A stretch of 17,146 bases of DNA from DATJFH01 sp035495815 (GTDB taxonomy: Bacteria > Acidobacteriota > Terriglobia > Bryobacterales > Bryobacteraceae). The notes under the pieces are model-generated. The model was not told where the DNA came from, did not search any database, and saw only the letters and a list, made by a program, of their open reading frames with translations. Where the stretch lies: NCBI GenBank assembly GCA_035495815.1, contig DATJFH010000288.1, positions 1 through 17,146 on the forward strand, written 5' to 3'. The first letter of the stretch is position 1. Each line of letters starts with the position of its first letter. The translations under genes and the position numbers were made by a program. This document shows, piece after piece, positions 8,456-15,574 of the stretch.

Positions 8456-11400
8456 CTAAAACGTCAGACGCAAATTGAACTGCATGATCCGGGCGGCGGC
8501 GGCGGACGTGAACTGGCCGAAGCGGGCGTTGATCTGATTGCCCTGCGGATCGAAGCGCGCGGTCGTATCCAGCCCGTCGAATTGCGTGTGGTTCACCACG
8601 TTGTACAGCTCCCAGCGGAACTGCAGGTTGAAGCGCTCATGGACGGCGAAATTGCGAAGAATCGAGACATCCCAGTTATTGACGCCCGGTCCGCGAATCT
8701 CGGTCTTGGCTGAGTTGCCGATCGTGCCGGCCTGTGGCAGCCGGAAGGCTGCGGTGTTGAAGTTCCGGTCAAAGGTCCGTTCGCCTTTCGGAAGGATGGG
8801 ATTGGCGATCAGGTCGACCCGCGCGCCGTCGGTCGGCGAACCGGTGATATCGATGGGCGTGGTCGTTCCGAAACCGATCGCCAGCGGCTGCCCGCTCGAA
8901 AAGCTGGTGATGCCGGAAAGTTCCCAGCCGTTGAGGACCAGGCGAGCGGCGCGCAATCCGGATTTGGTTTTCGGAAGCTCCCACAGATAATTCAGCTTCA
9001 ACACGTGGGTACGGTCGAAAGACGCTAGGCCGTAGTTCCTGACGCGGGCGGAGAACAGCGAGCTGATGGCGGCCGTGTCGGTGTCGTTGAAGTCGAGCGC
9101 TTTCGACCAGGTCCAGGCGGCGCCGAACTGCAGCGAGCGCGCGAACCGCCGGTTGGCCGTAACCTGCAGGGAATGATAATTCGAGCTGCTGGCCGGCTCG
9201 AGCAGGTTGATGTCGGTGAAGCCGACCCGAGGCCGCAGGAAGGCGGCCGGCAAGGGCGTACGCGGGCTGGTGGGGTCGGCGTTCGCGGGCAGGAAGTTCG
9301 CGCCGATCGGAATGTTATTGATATTCCGCGACCACAGCAGGTGGCGTCCGAGCGCGCCGGCGTAGGCGACATCCACTACGGTCCCGAAGCCGACGTTCTG
9401 CTGGACCGAGCAGCTGAAGTTGGTGACGGTGGGGATGAGGCCCTTGCGGTCGATACCGGTGGCGGCTGAAGGGAACAGAAGCCCGGAGGATCCGAGCAGC
9501 GTGCGCATGTCGCCGAACTGAATGATCGGCGTCTGGGAGAGCGGAAGCTGCCCGACCAGGCCTCTCACCGAAGCGATGCTCAACGGGTTATAGAAAATGC
9601 CGAGACCGGCGCGAACCGCCGTCCGGCCGCGGCCGAAAGGATCATAGGCAATGCCGAGCCGCGGTCCGTACTGCACGCCGCGATTCTCGTAGAAGGCGCG
9701 CGGCTGGCCCGACTGCCCGGCTAGCAGGATCCCGTTCGCGGTATTCCCGAATCCGGGCGCGATGGCTCCGATGGCGTTCGCCGGATACGCCTGGCCGGTA
9801 ACCGGCGAGACGCCGCCGCGCTGCCCGCCGTTGACGGCCGGGGCGATCAGCTTCACCTGCTGCGCGGGATCGAACTGCGACGGAATGAAGCCCGAGATCC
9901 GGTCGTCCGCTTCGGTGATGGGGCTGATGATGTAGAAGCGCACGCCGTAGTCGACGGTCAGGCGCGGGGTCAGGCGGAAGTTGTCCTGGAGAAACCATTC
10001 GAGCTGACCGCCCCGGCTGTTCTGGTACGGGCGGTTCGAGGACTCGGTGTACGCGTTGAACACGCCCAGCGCCGCGTTGGAATAGGCGTAGCCGGAGTCG
10101 AGGGGATTGCTGACGTTGCGCCCGAAATCGAACGTGCCGTTGAACGGCGAAGCCGGCCCGATTCCCCGGTAAAACTTCTCCACGTAGATTCCGGCTTTGA
10201 GCGTGTGCGTTCCGTGAATCACCGTCAGCTTGTCGCTCCAGCTGAACAGGTGGTAGGGATCGTTGATCGGAAAACGGCCGTTGATGTTCAGCGTCGCCGG
10301 GCTGGGCACGCCGCCGAAGGTGGCGTTGGGAATCAGCTTGAGAGGGTTGTTGTCCGGATTGAACTGGCCGAGCTGGTAGCCTGCTTTCTGGCGCGTGTTC
10401 CGCTCCACCTGTCCTTCCTGCGGAGTCTGCTCCTCGGGATTCTGGAAGAAGCCGAAGTGAAATTCATTCACGATCGACGGCGAGAAGACCCGTGTGTAGC
10501 GCGTCCCGAAGCCCTTGTTCCGGGCGTGGAAAGCCAAACCGAGCTGCGGCCAGTTCTGATTGAATCCGTTCACGCCGAGAAAGCCCGCGGCGGTTTCGTC
10601 ATAGCCGGTGTAGGTGACGTAGATCAGGTTCGCTGAATTGAACGAATAATCGAGCTTGAGCGTGTCGGTCCGCTTGGGCGTCGAGGTCTCCGAAGTAGAG
10701 ATGTAATTGTACGATCCGTTCGAGATGGCCCGGTTGAAGAAATTGGGTTGATCGAAGAAGTTGAGCAGGGCCTGGCCGTTCGGATTGATCCGCGCGGCTG
10801 GAATCCGGTTGCCGGGAAAGGGAGCATTCGCCTGGACGTCACGTACCGGGATCAGCCGGTTGTTGAGATCGAGCGATTGGGAAAAGTCGCCGCTTCGCTC
10901 GGCCGCTGTCGGCATGGTGATGTTGGCGGTGAGGCCTGTCCTGGTGGGCCAGTATTCCTGCCCCCAGAAGAAGAACAGCTTGTTGCGGTCCCGGTTGAAT
11001 TTGCCCGGCCAGTAGACGGGGCCGCCGATGTTGTACGTCCAGGTGTTGAACCGATACCGCGGCTTGGCCGTGCCATTGCGATTGTTGAAGAAATTGTTGG
11101 CGTTGAACTGCTCGTGCCGTTTGAAATAGGACCCGATGCCGTGAAAATCGCGCGTGCCGGACTTGGTGACGATCTGCACGTTGGCGCCGGAAGCCCGGCC
11201 GTACTCCGCCTGGTAGTTGCTGAGCAGGATCTGCACTTCGGCAACCGCGTCCATGCTGACGTTGAGTTTGAGCGCGAAGTTGTTGTCGATGTCGGTGGCG
11301 GGTATGCCGTCCACGGTGACGTTGTTGGCCGTGTTGCGATTGCCCATGACATTGAAATCCGTGCGCCGGTCGAGGCCGGCCGACTGGGTGGTGACCACCA

Positions 11401-11893
11401 CTCCGGGCAGAAGCTGCACAAGCGACGGCACGTTGCGGCCCAGGATCTGGAGCCGCGAGACCTGCGCCCCGGTGATGACGTCCGACCGCTCGGCGCTTTG
11501 GGTGGCCACCACCGCCCCGCCCTTTTCCACCACAGACACGGTTTCGGTCACGCCGCCGATCTCGATGGCGACGCTGGCGAGGCTCAGGCGCTCCCCGGTG
11601 GCGAGCATGATGCCCCGCCGCTCCAGCTTCTTGAAGCCCGGCGCGGTGACGGCCAGCAGGTACTCGCCCGGTTCCAGTCCGCTGAAGACGAAATCGCCGG
11701 AGTTGTCGGAGACGGCCCGCCGCGCACGGCCGGTCGAGACCTGAGTCAGGTCGACGGACGCGCCGGATACAGCCAGGCCCGTCGGATCGCGGACAGAGCC
11801 GAGGATCGACCCGGTGATGATTTGAGCGGCGGCGGACCCGGCCAGCAGGATCAGAAGGAGCGTCGAGAGGGTCAGGCGAATTCGCAATGTCAT
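8456..11893 (-). CDS. Oar-like TonB-dependent outer-membrane receptor, second copy
   Basis: A 1145-residue protein with the same plan as its downstream neighbour but diverged in sequence. A Sec signal peptide (about 1-23, cleavage after GSAAA) precedes a CarboxypepD_reg domain (about 26-110, GASVDLTQVSTG and APGFKKLERRG). The plug has ILGRNVPSLVQLLPGVV and NNVTVDGIPATD, nearer the classical Oar plug than the neighbour's. The block YQAEYGRASG...TKSGTRDFHG follows, then the barrel ending MQFNLRLTF with a terminal Phe. AAGG six bases before the ATG at 11893 supports the start. Domain architecture points to TonB-dependent outer-membrane uptake; the substrate is unknown. The two receptors may be co-transcribed, since no clear terminator was found in the 101-bp gap. 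They could be old tandem duplicates, but plug and barrel differ throughout, so their ligands probably differ. Confidence 0.92.
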   Translation of the reverse strand: MTLRIRLTLSTLLLILLAGSAAAQIITGSILGSVRDPTGLAVSGASVDLTQVSTGRARRAVSDNSGDFVFSGLEPGEYLLAVTAPGFKKLERRGIMLATGERLSLASVAIEIGGVTETVSVVEKGGAVVATQSAERSDVITGAQVSRLQILGRNVPSLVQLLPGVVVTTQSAGLDRRTDFNVMGNRNTANNVTVDGIPATDIDNNFALKLNVSMDAVAEVQILLSNYQAEYGRASGANVQIVTKSGTRDFHGIGSYFKRHEQFNANNFFNNRNGTAKPRYRFNTWTYNIGGPVYWPGKFNRDRNKLFFFWGQEYWPTRTGLTANITMPTAAERSGDFSQSLDLNNRLIPVRDVQANAPFPGNRIPAARINPNGQALLNFFDQPNFFNRAISNGSYNYISTSETSTPKRTDTLKLDYSFNSANLIYVTYTGYDETAAGFLGVNGFNQNWPQLGLAFHARNKGFGTRYTRVFSPSIVNEFHFGFFQNPEEQTPQEGQVERNTRQKAGYQLGQFNPDNNPLKLIPNATFGGVPSPATLNINGRFPINDPYHLFSWSDKLTVIHGTHTLKAGIYVEKFYRGIGPASPFNGTFDFGRNVSNPLDSGYAYSNAALGVFNAYTESSNRPYQNSRGGQLEWFLQDNFRLTPRLTVDYGVRFYIISPITEADDRISGFIPSQFDPAQQVKLIAPAVNGGQRGGVSPVTGQAYPANAIGAIAPGFGNTANGILLAGQSGQPRAFYENRGVQYGPRLGIAYDPFGRGRTAVRAGLGIFYNPLSIASVRGLVGQLPLSQTPIIQFGDMRTLLGSSGLLFPSAATGIDRKGLIPTVTNFSCSVQQNVGFGTVVDVAYAGALGRHLLWSRNINNIPIGANFLPANADPTSPRTPLPAAFLRPRVGFTDINLLEPASSSNYHSLQVTANRRFARSLQFGAAWTWSKALDFNDTDTAAISSLFSARVRNYGLASFDRTHVLKLNYLWELPKTKSGLRAARLVLNGWELSGITSFSSGQPLAIGFGTTTPIDITGSPTDGARVDLIANPILPKGERTFDRNFNTAAFRLPQAGTIGNSAKTEIRGPGVNNWDVSILRNFAVHERFNLQFRWELYNVVNHTQFDGLDTTARFDPQGNQINARFGQFTSAAAARIMQFNLRLTF

Positions 11894-11962
11894 TGTGGAC
11901 CTTGTATCGACGAAGAATTCCGTTGGACGTAATTGCGCTCGAGGCTCGGGATACCCTGCCGC

Positions 11963-12040
11963 ATGCGGGTGGAGTTCGTCATCTTCGGCGGCGGCTCCAG
12001 CGCCTGGCCGATGCAGGCGCCGGCGATCAGGGCGGGGTGA
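11963..12040 (+). pseudogene. Possible degenerate twin-arginine leader fragment
   Basis: Starting at ATG 11963, a 25-codon reading ends at TGA 12038-12040. It contains RVEFVIFGGGSSAWPMQA, which resembles the widespread leader RREFITLLGGAAAWPLAA of exported binding proteins. The second Arg of the twin pair is lost (Val) and nothing resembling the mature protein follows. The resemblance is short and could be chance; it is listed because it sits in the decayed segment beside another gene remnant. Confidence 0.25.
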
Positions 12041-12106
12041 CCGGCCAGCATGCGGAATGGATCTCGCGCGCAGCGCACTCTGTGGAATTTACCACGGCGG
12101 GGGCGA

Positions 12107-12663
12107 CAGGCGAGAGCGCGGCTGGGCCCGTCCGGAGAGCCCATCACGCTTTTCGATCAGGACCGCGCGCGTTGGGACCGGCTTCTGATCCGCCGGGGAC
12201 TGGCGGCGCTGGAACGCTCGGAGAAAGCGGGCGGGCCGCGCGGTCCGTACGCGCTCCAGGCGGCAATCGCCGCGTGTCACGCCCGGGCTCTGTCGCCGGA
12301 GCAGACCGACTGGCCGCATCGTACGGCTTCTACGACGAGCTTGCCCGACTCACGCCCTCGCCCGTCGTGGATTTGAACCGCGCGGTGGCCGTAGCCATGG
12401 CCTACGGCCCGCAAGCGGGACTGGAGCGGATCGATGAATTGATGGCGGAAGGCGCCCTCGAGGGCTACCACCTCTTGCCGAGCGTCCGTGGCGACCTTCT
12501 CGCGAGGCTGGGACGCCGCGATGAAGCACGCGTGGAATTCGAGCGCGCCGCGTCGATGACACAAAACGCCCGCGAGCGCCGCCTGCTCGAGGAGCGAGCC
12601 CGCAATTCTGCGCCCAGTCCTAACCCGGATTTGCCGCTCGAATCCTCTGTCAGCCCAGGCTGA
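12107..12663 (+). pseudogene. Frameshifted 3' remnant of an ECF42-type RNA polymerase sigma factor
   Basis: Two pieces in different frames read together as the C-terminal half of the long ECF sigma factors with a TPR-like tail (ECF42 group). The first, about 12107-12313, gives QARARLGPSGEPITL, FDQDRARWDRLLIRRGLAAL and GPYALQAAIAACHARALS, ending at TDW. The second, from about 12331 to the stop at 12661-12663, gives YDELARLTPSPVVDLNRAVA, GYHLLPSVRGDLLARLGRRD and ARVEFERAASMTQNARERRL. Between TDW and YDEL there are 17 bases where 18 would keep frame, so a single-base deletion is the simplest explanation. The sigma2 and sigma4 DNA-binding regions are absent, so it cannot act as a sigma factor. 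Its usual YCII/DGPF partner gene is not nearby. It is the only plus-strand gene trace in the window. Confidence 0.8.
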
Positions 12664-12665
12664 GG

Positions 12666-14948
12666 CTACTTGGTCTTCATCACCCAAACTCCTCGCCACT
12701 CGTACGCCGGCGGATCCGCCTTCAACTGCACGCACCGGTCGATGTAAATCCCCGGCAGCTTGTCTTCGGGATTCAACTCCAACGCCCCGCGGAAAGTGTC
12801 GATCGCCTTGTCCCACTGGCCTTTCCGGTAGTAAGACAGCCCGCCCTTGAAGTAGTTCACCGCTTCCAGCAGATTGGGAAAACTCAGCTCGGTGTGATAA
12901 TCCAGCACTTCGTATATGGCGACCGGCTCCAGCTTGCCCTTCACCACCACGTAATCCACTTCCCGGCAGCGATACGTTCCGCGCAGCTTCTTGAGCGTAT
13001 GTTCGCTCATCAGAATATGCGCGGCGTACTGCTTGCACGCGCTCTCGAGTCGCGACGCCAGGTTCACTCCATCTCCAATGATCGTGTAGTCCATGCGCTT
13101 CGGAGAACCGATGTTGCCCGAAACAACGATATCCGTGTTGAGCCCCACTCCCATATCGACCGGCTTCTTCCCCGCCGTCAGCCGGCTCGCGTTCCAGCGC
13201 CGAAGCTCGGTGATCATGGCAATCGCGCTGCGCACCGCCCGGTCCTCGTCGTCGTCGTGCGGGATGGGAACGCCGAACACCGCCATTATGGCGTCCCCGA
13301 TATACTTGTCCAACATGCCGCCCTGCTTCTGGATGCACTCCACCATGAGCGTGAAGTACTCGTTGAGCAGGCTGACCGTGCCCTGCGGACCCAGTTCTTC
13401 CGAGATCGTTGTAAAACTGCGGATATCGGAGAACAGCACGGTGGCCGTCAGGCTCGTTCCGCCCAGGACCTCCTCCCCGGCGGCCAGGAGCTGGTCGGCA
13501 ATAGCCGAATCCATGTAGCGCGACATGGTGGATTTCATGCGCTTCTCGTTGCTGATGTCCTCGATCATCAGCAGCGAGCCCAGCTTCTTCCTCTTCCCGT
13601 CCTCCTCCTGCGTCAGCGGCAGAACGGTCAGGTTCACCGACACCTTGTCGCCACCGATCGTGAGCAGCGCGTCCATGCTGATGTCCGATCGCTGGGTTTC
13701 GCTGACCGTCTTGATCTTGTCCAGCACCCAGGCGTTGCTTTCGGTAAAGAATTCGCTGGCCAGCCGCCCCGTGATGTCCTCGGGCTTCACCCGCAGGATC
13801 CGCAGCCCGGCCGTGTTGCAGGTCACCATGCGGCCGTCCTCGTTCATGGTGACCACCCCGTTCGACATGCTCTGCAGCATGCTGTCGTTGTAGTTCTTGA
13901 TGTTCTGGACGTCGTCGAACAGCTTGGCGTTCTCCAGGCTGATCGCCAGTTGAGCGGTAAAAGCCTTCAGGCGCGCTTCGTCCTCGGGGTTGAACGTGCC
14001 GCCCTTCTTGTTCAACACCTGGGTGACGCCGATGATCTTACCCGCCTTGTTCGCGATCGGAACGCACAGAATGGAACGGGTGAAATAGCCGGTCCGCTTG
14101 TCGAAGGCGGGATTGAAGCGGAGATCGGCGTACGCGTAAGGGATGTTGACGGTCTGCCCGGAAGTGAATACGGCCCCGGCGATGCCGAGATGATTGGGCA
14201 GCCGGATCTCGCCCACCGAATCGCCCATGGCCACCCTGGAGAACAGCTCGTTCTTCTTCTCGTCGTTCAGAAAAAGCGTGGCCCGGTCGGCGCGAAGCAT
14301 CTTCGCCGCCTCGCGCACGATCTTCGACAGCATGGCGTTCAGATCGAATTCGGAGGTGATGTCGGCCAGCAGGTCCAAAAATTTCATCTCCTGCTCTCGC
14401 GACACCTTCATGCTCTCCACGAACTGGTGATTCCGCAGCGTGATCGCCGTCTGGCGCGTCATGGCTTCGAGCAGCCGCAAGTCGTCAGGCGTGAACTCGC
14501 CGTCCTTCTTGTTCAGCATCTGCAGAACGCCGATAATCTCGCCTTTGACTGTGCGGACCGGCGCGCAGAGGATGTTCTGTGTGTGGTATCCGGTCTCTTC
14601 GTCGATGGCGCGGTCGAAGCGCGGGTCGGAGTAGGCGTCCTGCACGACCACCCCTTCCCCATTCGTGTAGACGTAGCCGGCGATGCCTTGATTATTGAGA
14701 ATCCGGATCTCGCGAAACCTGGCGCCCTGAGCCACTCTGGAGTAGAGCTCGCCTGTATTCGCGTCGTTGAGAAACAGGGTGCCGCGGTCGGCGCCGGTCT
14801 CTTTGGCGCTGATATCGACGATGGTGGTGAGCAGTTCGTCGAGCGTATCGACGACGGCCACCTGCTTGGCCACCCTCAGCAGCAGCTCCATCTCCTGAAA
14901 CTGCTTGCGCTCGTCACCCTTGATCTTCCGTCCGGCGCTAGGAGGCAT
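12666..14948 (-). CDS. Class III adenylate cyclase with two GAF domains, a PAS domain and a C-terminal TPR
   Basis: A predicted soluble 760-residue cyclase making cAMP from ATP. Order: GAF1 about 28-175, GAF2 about 190-345, PAS about 355-465, cyclase about 494-685, then one TPR-like repeat and a PPAYEWRGVW tail. Catalytic residues are present: metal Asp508 (LFSDIRSFTT) and Asp552 with adenine-contacting Lys548 (DKYIGDAIMAVFG); Asp626, Asn629 and Arg633 (IIGDGVNLASR). The Lys/Asp pair predicts ATP rather than GTP. GAF2 carries a full cyclic-nucleotide-binding NKFDE signature (NKKGGTFNPEDE); GAF1 has it except Leu for the last Glu. No membrane segment was seen. ATG 14948 is chosen because GGAG precedes it by seven bases; it overlaps the coiled-coil gene by 11 bp, so the two are co-translated. 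Its stop is two bases from that of the convergent sigma remnant. Confidence 0.95.
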   Translation of the reverse strand: MPPSAGRKIKGDERKQFQEMELLLRVAKQVAVVDTLDELLTTIVDISAKETGADRGTLFLNDANTGELYSRVAQGARFREIRILNNQGIAGYVYTNGEGVVVQDAYSDPRFDRAIDEETGYHTQNILCAPVRTVKGEIIGVLQMLNKKDGEFTPDDLRLLEAMTRQTAITLRNHQFVESMKVSREQEMKFLDLLADITSEFDLNAMLSKIVREAAKMLRADRATLFLNDEKKNELFSRVAMGDSVGEIRLPNHLGIAGAVFTSGQTVNIPYAYADLRFNPAFDKRTGYFTRSILCVPIANKAGKIIGVTQVLNKKGGTFNPEDEARLKAFTAQLAISLENAKLFDDVQNIKNYNDSMLQSMSNGVVTMNEDGRMVTCNTAGLRILRVKPEDITGRLASEFFTESNAWVLDKIKTVSETQRSDISMDALLTIGGDKVSVNLTVLPLTQEEDGKRKKLGSLLMIEDISNEKRMKSTMSRYMDSAIADQLLAAGEEVLGGTSLTATVLFSDIRSFTTISEELGPQGTVSLLNEYFTLMVECIQKQGGMLDKYIGDAIMAVFGVPIPHDDDEDRAVRSAIAMITELRRWNASRLTAGKKPVDMGVGLNTDIVVSGNIGSPKRMDYTIIGDGVNLASRLESACKQYAAHILMSEHTLKKLRGTYRCREVDYVVVKGKLEPVAIYEVLDYHTELSFPNLLEAVNYFKGGLSYYRKGQWDKAIDTFRGALELNPEDKLPGIYIDRCVQLKADPPAYEWRGVWVMKTK

Positions 14949-15444
14949 TCTTCTTCTCCAGCTCCTCCCGCAGCGCGGCAATCATTTCCTGGAGCTGTCT
15001 CTGCTCCTCGCGGGCCGAGCTGCGTGTCTCCTGAATCTCCGTCTTGTACTCGAACTGCGCCCGCTCCAGCTCCTCCCGCAGCGCGACCACCGAGCCCCGG
15101 AGTTGCATGATCTCGTCATGGGAATCGGCTGCGGCTTGCTGGAGGATGCGCTGCTTCTCGATGTTCATTTGCTCCATCTCTTCACGCATGGCAAAGATTG
15201 TGGATTTGAGGTGGTTGATTTCCTGGTTGGCATCGGCGATGGCCTGTTGGACGGCATCCTGCTTCTCGGCCTGCATTCGCTCCAGCTGCTCGCGCAGGGC
15301 CAGGATGGTCCCGGTCATGTGCGTGATCTGCTCCTGGTTGGCGACCGCCGCCTGCTGTCTGTCGCTCAGGATCTGCTCGATCTCCTGCCGCAGCTCGGCA
15401 ACCGTCCGCTGCAGCTCGTCTTCTTCGGTCAACGGGTCAGCCAT
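14938..15444 (-). CDS. Repeat coiled-coil protein coupled to the adenylate cyclase
   Basis: A 168-residue, highly charged, all-helical protein with no signal peptide, membrane segment or cysteine; no named family is recognised. Residues 40-147 form three consecutive 36-residue repeats, each holding an LREELE-like core (LREQLE, MREEME, LREELE) and a Gln/Ala-rich second half. A fourth partial copy at 148-168 again has ALREELE, and the N-terminus (residues 9-39) looks like a shorter, diverged copy (ELRQEIE). The ATG at 15444 has GGAG ten bases upstream and a GATAAT hexamer (15474-15479, minus strand) that could be a -10 box, though no -35 box is clear. Its end overlaps the cyclase start by 11 bp, so a structural or regulatory role for that cyclase is the natural guess: oligomerisation, localisation or scaffolding. 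This is inferred from position only. Confidence 0.85.
   Translation of the reverse strand: MADPLTEEDELQRTVAELRQEIEQILSDRQQAAVANQEQITHMTGTILALREQLERMQAEKQDAVQQAIADANQEINHLKSTIFAMREEMEQMNIEKQRILQQAAADSHDEIMQLRGSVVALREELERAQFEYKTEIQETRSSAREEQRQLQEMIAALREELEKKNAS
14941..15327 (-). repeat. 108-bp tandem repeat encoding 36-residue coiled-coil units
   Basis: Three full in-frame units (15220-15327, 15112-15219, 15004-15111) and a partial fourth (14941-15003). At protein level the units align without gaps, with the core A-(L/M)-R-E-(Q/E)-(L/M)-E at the same offset in each. The DNA has diverged but the core codons remain similar, showing growth by internal duplication. Confidence 0.8.
14956..14959 (-). 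promoter_or_regulatory. Ribosome binding site of the cyclase inside the coiled-coil gene
   Basis: GGAG (in GGAGAAGAAG) lies seven bases before ATG 14948, within the last codons of the upstream gene. It supports this start over the ATG at 14981 and points to translational coupling. Confidence 0.6.
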
Positions 15445-15574
15445 TTCAGGAATGCTCCATGCCGTTCCGCATGATTATCGTGACGAATAGGGGTGACTCT
15501 CGATGCACGGAGCCTGTCGGGCGCTTCCGCGTGCCGGAGTTCGCCGGCTGGAAATTTTCGGGGAGGCGCGGTCC

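Noticed and set aside
11890..12147. An 85-codon minus-strand frame overlapping the start of the second receptor
   Set aside because: It runs antisense to the decayed segment, overlaps the receptor's ribosome binding site and has no recognisable domain.
12894..15110. A 738-codon plus-strand frame opposite the cyclase and coiled-coil genes
   Set aside because: It crosses the boundary of two real minus-strand genes and has no family resemblance, so it is a shadow.
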